A stretch of 21,625 nt of DNA from JAFGTX01 sp942492225. GTDB taxonomy: Bacteria > Bacillota > Clostridia > Peptostreptococcales > Acidaminobacteraceae. This document shows positions 1 to 5,917 of this stretch, in pieces (the first letter of the stretch is position 1; every line of letters starts with the position of its first letter). The stretch lies in the NCBI GenBank assembly GCA_942492225.1, contig CALODS010000012.1, forward strand, positions 1-21,625. Direction: 5' to 3'. The notes under the pieces are model-generated. The model was not told where the DNA came from. It saw only the letters and a list, made by a program, of their open reading frames with translations, and did not search any database. The translations under genes were made by a program, and so were the position numbers.

Positions 1-21
1 TGAATTGACATAAACATGGCG

Positions 22-96
22 AAAAGCGTAGCCAAGTGGTAAGGCATGGGTCTGCAACACCTTGATTCACCAGTTCAAATCTGGTCGCCGCCTCCA
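22..96 (+). tRNA. tRNA-Cys (GCA), anomalous acceptor stem
   Basis: The anticodon loop CTGCAAC gives anticodon GCA at 54-56. D-arm, T-arm (ACCAG/CTGGT) and encoded CCA (94-96) fit bacterial tRNA-Cys. The 3' acceptor strand is CGCCGCC and should pair with GGCGGCG, but the 7 bases in the 5' position read AAAAGCG. GGCG is found just upstream at 18-21, so four As appear to split the expected GGCG|GCG strand. The anticodon stem also has a T-T mismatch at its base. It could be a tRNA pseudogene, a diverged copy or a sequence error. Confidence 0.8.
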
Positions 97-113
97 AAAG
101 TTTTTAAATGAAC

Positions 114-190
114 GCGCTCTTAGCTCAGTTGGATAGAGTGTCTGACTACGAATCAGAAGGTCGGGGGTTCGAATCCCTCAGGGCGCACCA
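114..190 (+). tRNA. tRNA-Arg (ACG)
   Basis: The acceptor strands GCGCTCT and AGGGCGC pair with one G-T. The anticodon loop CTACGAA gives anticodon ACG, and the TTCGAAT T-loop and encoded CCA are present. It starts 17 bases after the tRNA-Cys CCA, so the two probably share a precursor transcript. Confidence 0.95.
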
Positions 191-215
191 CTTATATAAA
201 TAGTAGTATCGGAAG

Positions 216-248
216 AATTTCTTACACTATTGTGTTAGGAATTTTTTT
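216..248 (+). terminator. probable intrinsic terminator after tRNA-Arg
   Basis: An imperfect hairpin (AATTTCTTACAC paired with GTGTTAGGAATT around a short loop) runs into a T tract ending at 248. It lies between tRNA-Arg and the initiator tRNA, where it could separate two tRNA transcripts. Confidence 0.55.
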
Positions 249-265
249 AAATCATTCACACATGA

Positions 266-340
266 CGCGGAATGGAGCAGTGGCAGCTCGTCGGGCTCAT
301 AACCCGAAGGTCGCAGGTTCAAATCCTGCTTCCGCAACCA
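266..340 (+). tRNA. initiator tRNA-fMet (CAT)
   Basis: Anticodon CAT sits in the loop CTCATAA. Two initiator hallmarks are present: a C1-A72 mismatch at the end of the acceptor stem (CGCGGAA with TTCCGCA) and three consecutive G-C pairs in the anticodon stem (GGG/CCC). CCA is encoded. An initiator tRNA suggests chromosomal DNA at this end of the window. Confidence 0.95.
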
Positions 341-362
341 ATTGAACCAAATACAACCACAT

Positions 363-451
363 ACCTGGGTGGCGGAACTGGCAGACGCACAGGACTTAAA
401 ATCCTGCGGTCCTAAACGATCGTACCGGTTCGATTCCGGTCCTAGGTACCA
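363..451 (+). tRNA. tRNA-Leu (TAA)
   Basis: The acceptor ACCTGGG pairs with CCTAGGT. The anticodon loop CTTAAAA gives anticodon TAA. A long variable arm typical of class II tRNAs, the T-arm ACCGG/CCGGT and an encoded CCA are present. It is the last tRNA before the accessory genes, so it is a candidate attachment site for an integrated element, but no direct repeat of its 3' end is seen in the window. Confidence 0.95.
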
Positions 452-458
452 TTAATTA

Positions 459-486
459 ATCTCATGCATTTGCATGGGATTTTTTT
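459..486 (+). terminator. intrinsic terminator of the tRNA cluster
   Basis: The stem ATCTCATGC/GCATGGGAT (9 pairs, one G-T) with loop ATTT is followed by a T tract. It begins 7 bases after the CCA of tRNA-Leu. Confidence 0.85.
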
Positions 487-571
487 AATTCAATTAATAC
501 AGATTTAGTTGTGGGGGTACTGCTGGGGGTAATGAAATAAAAAAACATATAAGTATATCAAGATAATGATG

Positions 572-599
572 GAGTCTCAATAAATTGAGGCTCTTTTTT
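572..599 (+). terminator. intrinsic terminator
   Basis: The stem GAGTCTCAA/TTGAGGCTC with loop TAAA is followed by TTTTTT. No gene is recognised between it and the tRNA terminator (487-571), so it may end a gene now lost or act as a second insulator. The stretch 508-531 contains the heptamer GGGGGTA twice. Confidence 0.8.
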
Positions 600-679
600 A
601 GTGCGTAAAAATAGGTAATTCTATTTTGAATAAACAACGGCAATTTTATAAGTTATTAAAAAACAACTAGGAGGGTGAA

Positions 680-877
680 ATGCAAGTAAATGATATTTAC
701 GATGAGGTTAAAGAAATGACAGATAGGGAAAAGAAATTATTATTAGCTAAAATACTTGGAGCATTTGCGTCAAAGGATGAAATGAATATTTTAGAAGTGA
801 AAACTAAAGAGGTTATAAAAGATAGCTTTCAAAGTATAAAAAGGACAAGGAGGAATCATGCTACTAACATTGAATGA
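680..877 (+). CDS. small hypothetical protein, 65 aa
   Basis: ATG follows a strong AGGAGGGTGAA ribosome binding site. The product is charged, largely helical by composition and has no membrane segment, signal peptide or recognised motif. It is the first gene after the tRNA cluster. A possible promoter with weak spacing is TTGAAT at 626-631 and TATAAG at 647-652 (15-bp gap). The 3' end overlaps the next gene by 20 bases in another frame, which suggests coupled translation. No function can be assigned. Confidence 0.65.
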   Translation: MQVNDIYDEVKEMTDREKKLLLAKILGAFASKDEMNILEVKTKEVIKDSFQSIKRTRRNHATNIE

Positions 878-1124
878 AGCAGCACTTATAATTGCGATTT
901 TATCTGATTGTACGGTAGAGGAATCTTTTGAAAGACTATTAAAGCCTGATGCACGATTTAACCTTGGGGAGGTTGATTATATCGATATCTCAAATTTGAT
1001 AAAGCAAGGTGTACCATTTTCTGAAATAGCACTTATCTATAATAGAAAGGAAAATAATATAAAGTACTCCTATTACCGTGTTATAAAAAAGTACAATCTA
1101 TATGATCCAAGAATAGCATCATAA
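858..1124 (+). CDS. hypothetical protein, 88 aa, possible DNA-binding fold
   Basis: ATG is preceded by AAGGAGGAATC, which lies inside the end of the upstream gene. The protein is soluble. Its C-terminal half (about residues 48-80: ISNLIKQGVPFSEIALIYN followed by a basic KYSYYRVIKKY segment) has the rhythm of a helix-turn-helix, where 'GVPFSEIALIYN' would be the turn and second helix. That reading is an inference from sequence pattern only. It forms a two-gene unit with the upstream 65-aa gene. Confidence 0.65.
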   Translation: MLLTLNEAALIIAILSDCTVEESFERLLKPDARFNLGEVDYIDISNLIKQGVPFSEIALIYNRKENNIKYSYYRVIKKYNLYDPRIAS

Positions 1125-1186
1125 AACTTTAAACTAGAAGGAAAATTATTTTAAATATGAATTTCAGATAATTGAAAAATATATAA

Positions 1187-1208
1187 ATAGTAAGATAAAA
1201 CTTACTAT
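1187..1208. promoter_or_regulatory. perfect 8-bp inverted repeat upstream of 1229/1304 and parM genes
   Basis: ATAGTAAG (1187-1194) and CTTACTAT (1201-1208) are perfect inverted copies around ATAAAA. TTGAAA at 1172-1177 lies 17 bases before this AT-rich centre, so the repeat could overlap a promoter and act as an operator. The following bases carry GAGGAGG just before the ATG at 1229. There is no T tract, so a terminator is unlikely. Function is inferred. Confidence 0.4.
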
Positions 1209-1303
1209 TCTATGAGGAGGTGTACAGTATGGTGGCATAAAACTTTGTAGAATATCTTACACGCACAAAATTTAAGTATTCAGGCGCTTCACCAAATATA
1301 GAA

Positions 1304-1522
1304 GTGCATATAAAATTGAAGAAATTAATGACTAGTGATGTCAAGGTTTTTAAGTGTGGAGATGTGATAAAAACTAATAAACAAACAGGTGTGTTTGTTA
1401 ATATTGTAGCGCCGGTCTTAAATAAAAAACAGAAAGAAACATACTTCGGTGTACTTGTAGAAATTGATGATAAATTAAAATATTTAACACCGGATAAATT
1501 GAATAAAGCACAATTGGTTTAA
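1304..1522 (+). CDS. hypothetical protein, 72 aa; frame extends upstream past a stop
   Basis: The open frame starts at a GTG without a ribosome binding site. The same frame continues upstream to ATG at 1229, which has a textbook GAGGAGG site 7 bases before it, but codon 4 there is TAA (1238-1240). The residues after that stop read like normal protein (NFVEYLTRTKFKYSG...). The gene may therefore be about 97 codons with a nonsense mutation, a base error or stop readthrough. If real from 1304, translation would need a weak internal start. The product is small and basic and not recognised. It lies 34 bases upstream of the ParM gene. Confidence 0.45.
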   Translation: MHIKLKKLMTSDVKVFKCGDVIKTNKQTGVFVNIVAPVLNKKQKETYFGVLVEIDDKLKYLTPDKLNKAQLV

Positions 1523-1556
1523 ATGAATTTTTTAAAAGCTGAAGGGAGAGAATTAA

Positions 1557-2777
1557 ATGAGTTTACAAGTCGGTTATGATCCAGGGAGAATGTATAGTAA
1601 GTTATTTACAGTAATTAATGATCAAATCATTCGATTAAAAGGACCAAACGCAATTTGCTTAGGTTACAAAAGACGTGATATGAACCTTGAGGAAGAAATA
1701 AAGTTGAAAGATGAGGATTTGCTAGATGTAACCATTACTGAGGGTAATAAGTCAGAGCGCTGGTTTATCGGAGAATATGCACGTCAATACAATAGAAGTG
1801 ATCTTCTAACAGTATCTCCTGGAACGCGAAAATTTAATGAGAGAAATGCAAAACGTGAACGTGTTAAATTCTACACATATCTAGCGTTAGCTGCAAAGCA
1901 ATCAGGCCTTAATGAGTTAAAACCTTCTATAACACTAGGAGCACCAACAGAAGAGTTCTATCATATGGATGGACGTAAGGAAATAGAGAAATTTAGAACC
2001 GAACTTAATGTGACAAAAATCAAATTTAATCATCCTAAATTCTGTGGTTATGAAGTGACGTTAGTACCAAATAGAATAGATTGTGCGCCAGAGGGCACAG
2101 CTTCATCCTACTCTGCGAAATATGATGTTGATCCGATAACATTTGAACTTAAAAAAAACAAATGGATGAGTGAAAAACTTAAAATTGGACCTGTATACAT
2201 TTCTAATTTAGGGTCTTCAACAGAAGATGGTACACTTCTTGTTAAAACAGGATTTGATACAAGGGGGTCATTTGGTATTGATATTGGCTCATCAATTGCA
2301 ATATCAGCCCTGTTAAGGACGCTTAAAGAAGAATATAACTTAAAAAAAGATAAAACAACAATCGATTACTACCTTCAGATAACAGCACCTGATGATAAGT
2401 CAATTAAGTATGCGGATAAGTATATTAACTTAAATGAATTAGTTAAGCCACATTTTGATATTATGCTAGATCGAAGAATTCAGATGATTAATGATAGCAT
2501 GTATCAAAATGGAGTAGACACTGGTGAGATTGTAGCACAGTATCAAACTGGTGGTACAACAGATTACTTAAAGATGGTAGGTATGCAAGATCAACTTAAG
2601 ATTTTTCCACATGCGGAACTAAGATTGTCAACTGATCCTCATTTTGATGAAGCGCGTGGCTATTACATTATTGGTAAGTTACAAGAAGAAATTCGCATGA
2701 AAGCTGCAGCTGAAAAATTTAAAGATAAAGACAATGCTTCAGCAAAAGAAGATGAAGTAGAAATTGAAATAAGTTAG
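1557..2777 (+). CDS. parM: ParM/Alp-like actin-family plasmid segregation ATPase
   Basis: This is an actin-like protein of 406 aa that should polymerise with ATP to push plasmid copies apart. Motifs by position: a phosphate-1 loop GYDPG (6-10), a GAP motif in ITLGAP (125-130), a probable phosphate-2 region ISNLGSSTEDGT (215-226, with N where many family members have D), an adenosine-site-like TGGTT (331-335) and the C-terminal DPHFDEARGYY (360-370), a pattern common at the end of ParM/Alp proteins. The last ~25 residues are charged and probably disordered. The start has GAAGGGAG 7 bases before ATG. The 145-aa gene downstream (2789) may encode its DNA-binding adaptor. Diverged phosphate-2 chemistry and the exact Alp subfamily cannot be settled by eye. 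Confidence 0.85.
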   Translation: MSLQVGYDPGRMYSKLFTVINDQIIRLKGPNAICLGYKRRDMNLEEEIKLKDEDLLDVTITEGNKSERWFIGEYARQYNRSDLLTVSPGTRKFNERNAKRERVKFYTYLALAAKQSGLNELKPSITLGAPTEEFYHMDGRKEIEKFRTELNVTKIKFNHPKFCGYEVTLVPNRIDCAPEGTASSYSAKYDVDPITFELKKNKWMSEKLKIGPVYISNLGSSTEDGTLLVKTGFDTRGSFGIDIGSSIAISALLRTLKEEYNLKKDKTTIDYYLQITAPDDKSIKYADKYINLNELVKPHFDIMLDRRIQMINDSMYQNGVDTGEIVAQYQTGGTTDYLKMVGMQDQLKIFPHAELRLSTDPHFDEARGYYIIGKLQEEIRMKAAAEKFKDKDNASAKEDEVEIEIS

Positions 2778-2788
2778 CAGGTGATTTA

Positions 2789-3226
2789 ATGGCTATAATA
2801 CCAGGAGAATCAAAATCCTACAGAGCATCAAATAGACACATTGGAGAAGATCGTTTACGATGGACCCTAGAAATTATTAATGAAAAAATCATAAATAAAA
2901 AAACCAATAAAAATAAAACAATAACTGAAGGTCTTGAGTTACGTGCCATTAAAGAAGAAGGAACAATAGAAGAAAAACTTAGGGCATTAAACATCAGCTA
3001 TGTAGAAATCATGGAGTATGTGAATAAAATTGAAGCTGTAAGATATAAATCAGTTGCAAGCAATGAACACGATGAAGTAAAGCTTAATATAAATAGATTA
3101 TCAAAAAATAATGGTACTGAAATAACCATTGTTGATGAAGAGTCAAGCGATGATGACGATGCAGAAGATGATGTAACTATAGATGCAGCGGAGATGATTA
3201 ATTCGATGTATAGAGAACAAATATAA
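2789..3226 (+). CDS. acidic-tailed protein downstream of parM, probable ParR-like adaptor
   Basis: The gene begins 11 bases after the ParM stop (site GCAGGTGATTTA, ATG start). The 145-aa protein has a basic N-terminal half (residues 5-60, Arg/Lys rich), a middle predicted helical, a strongly acidic stretch (EESSDDDDAEDD, about 117-128) and a short helical tail ending INSMYREQI. ParMRC operons encode the ParR adaptor immediately after ParM, and ParR C-terminal tails contact the filament end, so position and layout suggest this role. No sequence similarity to a known ParR could be checked. Binding repeats (parC) were not clearly found upstream of parM. Confidence 0.6.
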   Translation: MAIIPGESKSYRASNRHIGEDRLRWTLEIINEKIINKKTNKNKTITEGLELRAIKEEGTIEEKLRALNISYVEIMEYVNKIEAVRYKSVASNEHDEVKLNINRLSKNNGTEITIVDEESSDDDDAEDDVTIDAAEMINSMYREQI

Positions 3227-3241
3227 AATGGGAGGCATTAT

Positions 3242-3487
3242 ATGAAAAGTATTGGAATAGTAAGAAAAGTAGATGAGTTAGGACGTGTTGTAGTTCCTAT
3301 TGAACTAAGACGCACCTTAAATATTGGAGAAAAGGATGCACTAGAAATTTTTGTTGAAGGTGAAACGATTGTTCTAAAGAAGTATGAGCCAGCTTGTATT
3401 TTCTGTGGTCAAGCTAAAGATGTTAGAAATCTGAAAGGTAAGAATGTTTGTCCAAAGTGTATCGGCGAAATAGGTCAGTTAAAATAG
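3242..3487 (+). CDS. AbrB/SpoVT-family regulator with C-terminal zinc ribbon
   Basis: Residues 1-48 match the AbrB/SpoVT swapped-hairpin DNA-binding domain (GIVRKVDELGRVVVPIELR, then LNIGEKDALEIFVEGETIVLKK). The tail carries CxxC at 52/55 and CPKC at 70/73, a zinc-ribbon pattern. It is 81 aa with a GGGAGG site 7 bases before ATG. Such proteins are dimeric or tetrameric transition-state repressors, and element-borne copies often control the element's own genes. It is the last gene before a terminator and so probably ends the partition transcript. The DNA-binding target is unknown. Confidence 0.9.
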   Translation: MKSIGIVRKVDELGRVVVPIELRRTLNIGEKDALEIFVEGETIVLKKYEPACIFCGQAKDVRNLKGKNVCPKCIGEIGQLK

Positions 3488-3504
3488 TTTCAAGTAAAGA
3501 ATAG

Positions 3505-3533
3505 GACGCCTCATTTGTGAGGGGTCTTTTTTT
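3505..3533 (+). terminator. intrinsic terminator inside a larger inverted repeat
   Basis: The stem GACGCCTCA/TGAGGGGTC (one mismatch) with loop TTTG is followed by a T tract. A second pair of arms, TTTCAAGTA (3488-3496) and TACTTGAAA (3535-3543), is perfectly complementary and encloses the first hairpin. It ends the parM-abrB operon. Confidence 0.85.
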
Positions 3534-3566
3534 GTACTTGAAAAATGATGAAGGGAGGCAAATAAT

Positions 3567-4181
3567 ATGGCAGAAACTCAATTGACAAAGGATATTAAAG
3601 CACGATGTGCAAATTTTCGACCTTTGATGCCGACGGCAATGAGGACCATAAGATATGCAGAAGAAGTTAATGTTATTACAGGTCTAGTAGACATCATTAG
3701 ATTTGAAGATTATGTTGAATCCAATAATAACTTTTGTATTAAAGAAGAATACGGAGAGAGTTGCAAATTTGGTTCTGAACCTATCTATGAAGAGAAGAAA
3801 TGTAGAGGCTGTTTTTATCAAAAATATAGTAAGGAACTAGGGATTTTAGTAACTTGTTATGAAGTGAAAATAAGTAAATCGGATTTCAAAAGTAAGCATG
3901 GACATAATTTTGTAGGCAACCATAACTATTATGCAGTTCCAAAAAAATTAGTTCCACAAATTATTGATTTGATCCCTGAAGATATTGGATTAATAGCATA
4001 TTATGATAGCGGAAATATGCGAATCATCAAAGAATGTAAATTCAAAGAAGTTGATCCGTTAAACTTGTCTCGCTATTTGTACAATGCCATGAAAAAATGG
4101 TGTGATCAGGAGTTTGCATTGAGTATAGGTAAGAGTGAACTAAGACAGAGAGGATGCAGCGGAGGGTTGAGTTATGAGTAA
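3567..4181 (+). CDS. MmcB-like protein with PD-(D/E)XK nuclease fold
   Basis: The 204-aa protein resembles the MmcB DNA-repair family. It has GLVDIIRF (D42), CYEVKISKSDF (E99-x-K101, the ExK of the nuclease fold) and the block NHNYYAVPKKLVPQI...LIPEDIGLIAYYDSGNMRIIKE, which is characteristic of the family. An inserted segment (about 52-97) holds Cys at 57, 66, 79, 82 and 97, possibly a zinc knuckle not typical of short MmcB proteins. It is probably a DNA-processing or repair nuclease of the element. The start has GAAGGGAGG before ATG. It opens a new transcript after the terminator and overlaps the next gene by 8 bases. Confidence 0.7.
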   Translation: MAETQLTKDIKARCANFRPLMPTAMRTIRYAEEVNVITGLVDIIRFEDYVESNNNFCIKEEYGESCKFGSEPIYEEKKCRGCFYQKYSKELGILVTCYEVKISKSDFKSKHGHNFVGNHNYYAVPKKLVPQIIDLIPEDIGLIAYYDSGNMRIIKECKFKEVDPLNLSRYLYNAMKKWCDQEFALSIGKSELRQRGCSGGLSYE

Positions 4182-4719
4182 AGTTAAATTTAGTTATGAT
4201 GTTGTTTATGTAACTAGGCAAGTATTAAAGCTCTTTATAGATAAACAAAACGAATTAGAAGAAGATAAATTATTAAGGTTGAGTAATAACGAAATCTTAT
4301 ACAGAATTACAGACGAAGAAGTAATTTCACTACTTGATACGTGGTCAAATAATAACGGAGGGAAAACTTTATTATTCCAAAATGGAATGGATGATGCAAA
4401 AGAAATGTTTGAAATGATATGGAAATCGAAAAAATATTTAGAAATTATAAACGAAATGAACGGAAGGGGCTACGGTGGGTATGGCGTGTATGACAAAAAA
4501 AGAAATGAATTTTATCCATGCTTAATGGGTGAACATTACAAGGTTATAAACGAAATACTTGAAGGTGATTACCCAGAATTATTCGATTTGAAAGAAAAAT
4601 ATTTAATAGATAAATCGATCGATATATCAAAAGTAGATAATTTTATAATGAATGATTTAGCTTTAATTGGTAAGTTTTATAGAAAAGAATCTTACACAGT
4701 AACGAATCGAGATTGTTAG
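4174..4719 (+). CDS. hypothetical soluble protein, 181 aa
   Basis: ATG lies inside the end of the MmcB-like gene with GGAGGGTTGAG in front, suggesting coupled translation. The product is acidic and soluble, with a Gly/Tyr stretch GRGYGGYGVYD near residues 97-107 and no signal peptide, membrane segment or catalytic motif that I recognise. Base composition is like its neighbours. It is part of a run of unassigned small genes (3567-5736) typical of phage or plasmid early regions. Confidence 0.7.
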   Translation: MSKVKFSYDVVYVTRQVLKLFIDKQNELEEDKLLRLSNNEILYRITDEEVISLLDTWSNNNGGKTLLFQNGMDDAKEMFEMIWKSKKYLEIINEMNGRGYGGYGVYDKKRNEFYPCLMGEHYKVINEILEGDYPELFDLKEKYLIDKSIDISKVDNFIMNDLALIGKFYRKESYTVTNRDC

Positions 4720-4726
4720 GAGGTAG

Positions 4727-5050
4727 ATGAAAATTAAAATTAACTATCCTAAATATAAAAACAGACGTGTTGTTGGTAAATATGTAAAAGGTGACTACCT
4801 AGTGACATTCTTGCATATGATTGATACAGCTTCAACACGCTTGAATGAAAGAAATATTGAAATTGATACATTACTTTCAAATTACCGTAGTACCATTGAG
4901 AAACAAAGGCGCATCAATATGGATCATGAAATCATAGAAGAACTGGATGGAAAAATAAAAGAATTACTGAACGAACAAGATAATAATATCAATATGTGCC
5001 TTGAGTATAGGCGCATGAAAGACTACATAAGGGGTGGAAAAAATGAGTGA
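4727..5050 (+). CDS. hypothetical coiled-coil protein, 107 aa
   Basis: ATG follows TTAGGAGGTAG by 2-4 bases after the stop of the upstream gene. From about residue 35 to 100 the sequence is rich in Glu, Lys, Arg, Gln, Asn and Ile/Leu with heptad-like spacing, suggesting a long helix or coiled coil. There is no membrane segment. Its stop overlaps the start of the 52-codon gene at 5043. Confidence 0.65.
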   Translation: MKIKINYPKYKNRRVVGKYVKGDYLVTFLHMIDTASTRLNERNIEIDTLLSNYRSTIEKQRRINMDHEIIEELDGKIKELLNEQDNNINMCLEYRRMKDYIRGGKNE

Positions 5051-5201
5051 GGAAAAATACAATCAAAGATTTGAAATGCCAAATGGTGCAGTCTTACAAA
5101 TTCATGATAGTTATAAGGGACAGTATTTCGCTGCATGTATTCAACGAAAATTTCCTGATGGACATAAAGACGATGAGTTGGAGGTTAAATATGGAGATTA
5201 A
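5043..5201 (+). CDS. small hypothetical protein, 52 aa
   Basis: ATG AGT GAG starts at 5043, overlapping the previous stop by 8 bases, with AGGGGTGG about 8 bases before it. The product begins MSEEKYNQRFEMPNGAVLQI and ends ELEVKYGD. It alternates hydrophobic and charged residues like a small beta-rich protein. The overlapping-gene arrangement, a clear ribosome site and the next gene's GGAGG site in its last codons support it over the competing frame that reads through this stretch. Confidence 0.6.
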   Translation: MSEEKYNQRFEMPNGAVLQIHDSYKGQYFAACIQRKFPDGHKDDELEVKYGD

Positions 5202-5736
5202 GATTTATGACGATGTAAGTAAAATGGGCTTATTTGATATCACTCATAATCATTTTTTTATAAAAGATAGGGAAGTGTGGTATCGAGATTGTGAAAGAGA
5301 AATATCGGCTTTTGATTTAGCTAGAGAGTTGCATGAAAATTTAATTGCTGATAAGAGGTGTGTGAGGTCTTTAAAGGGTGAATTTTTAGATGATGACTAT
5401 TTAGGTGACATACTCTTAGATCATTTGCAATATGGTACAGATAATGTTGAAGGTCTTATTGCAATGTTCTATACTACCCTTGTAGGTGCAGCTACTGTAA
5501 GAGAAGAATTAAAAAAAGAACGTATTGAGAACAAGCAGTTAAGAGAGAAGATGACTTTTGTAAATGCAATTACTTTAGCTGCAGAAAAAGAGAATGTAAA
5601 CCTTATTGACGGTAGTTGGTATGTACATATTGCAAAATGCAAACTAAATCATAACAACGAAGTTGTTGATACTACTGTTGAAAATATACCTTTGATGGAA
5701 TGGTATAAATCAATCATTAATGGTGATGAAGAATAA
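5191..5736 (+). CDS. hypothetical protein, 181 aa
   Basis: I chose ATG at 5191 because TTGGAGGTTAAAT places an ideal ribosome site before it. The frame is open from 5047, but that upstream part overlaps the 52-codon gene in another frame and lacks a good site. The protein begins MEIKIYDDVSKMGLFD, has an acidic helical middle, a coiled-coil-like stretch (VREELKKERIENKQLREKM, about 106-124) and a C-terminal part resembling small phage proteins. No domain is recognised. It is the last gene before the replication control region. Confidence 0.65.
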   Translation: MEIKIYDDVSKMGLFDITHNHFFIKDREVWYRDCEREISAFDLARELHENLIADKRCVRSLKGEFLDDDYLGDILLDHLQYGTDNVEGLIAMFYTTLVGAATVREELKKERIENKQLREKMTFVNAITLAAEKENVNLIDGSWYVHIAKCKLNHNNEVVDTTVENIPLMEWYKSIINGDEE

Positions 5737-5750
5737 TTATTAACAATAAC

Positions 5751-5811
5751 CTGCAGCACGAGATGATAACAATTAAGTTAAAAAGCTATCCCTTTGGCGC
5801 TCGTGCTGCAG
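5751..5811. repeat. perfect 12-bp inverted repeat in the rep leader
   Basis: CTGCAGCACGAG (5751-5762) and CTCGTGCTGCAG (5800-5811) are exact inverted copies enclosing 37 bases. It has no T tract. It lies 25 bases upstream of the terminator-like hairpin and about 107 bases before the rep start, where copy-number control signals of plasmids commonly lie. It could form an RNA stem-loop or be a protein-binding site. Confidence 0.7.
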
Positions 5812-5836
5812 TTTATAAATATATAAGTAAAGCATT

Positions 5837-5883
5837 AAAATGTACCACCAAGCTTACAAAAAAAGTTTGGTGGTACATTTTTT
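5837..5883 (+). terminator. 19-bp stem terminator just before rep, iteron-like arms
   Basis: AAAATGTACCACCAAGCTT (5837-5855) pairs with 5863-5881 (19 pairs, one G-T) around a 7-base loop and ends in six Ts. As a terminator it would close the upstream operon, or attenuate transcription into rep, whose ribosome site starts about 20 bases later. Both arms contain TGTACCACCAA, which differs from the rep iteron core TGTACCCCAA by one inserted base. The stem could therefore also be a Rep-binding operator. Confidence 0.85.
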
Positions 5884-5917
5884 AGTTTTACAAACTTCTA
5901 GAGAAAGGAATGATAAG

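Noticed and set aside
5047..5190. Upstream extension of the 181-aa gene
   Set aside because: It overlaps the better supported 52-codon gene at 5043 and lacks a ribosome site; ATG 5191 has TTGGAGG at proper distance.
5840..5917. Upstream extension of the rep gene
   Set aside because: It lies in the terminator hairpin and would translate the stem; ATG 5918 has an adequate site.
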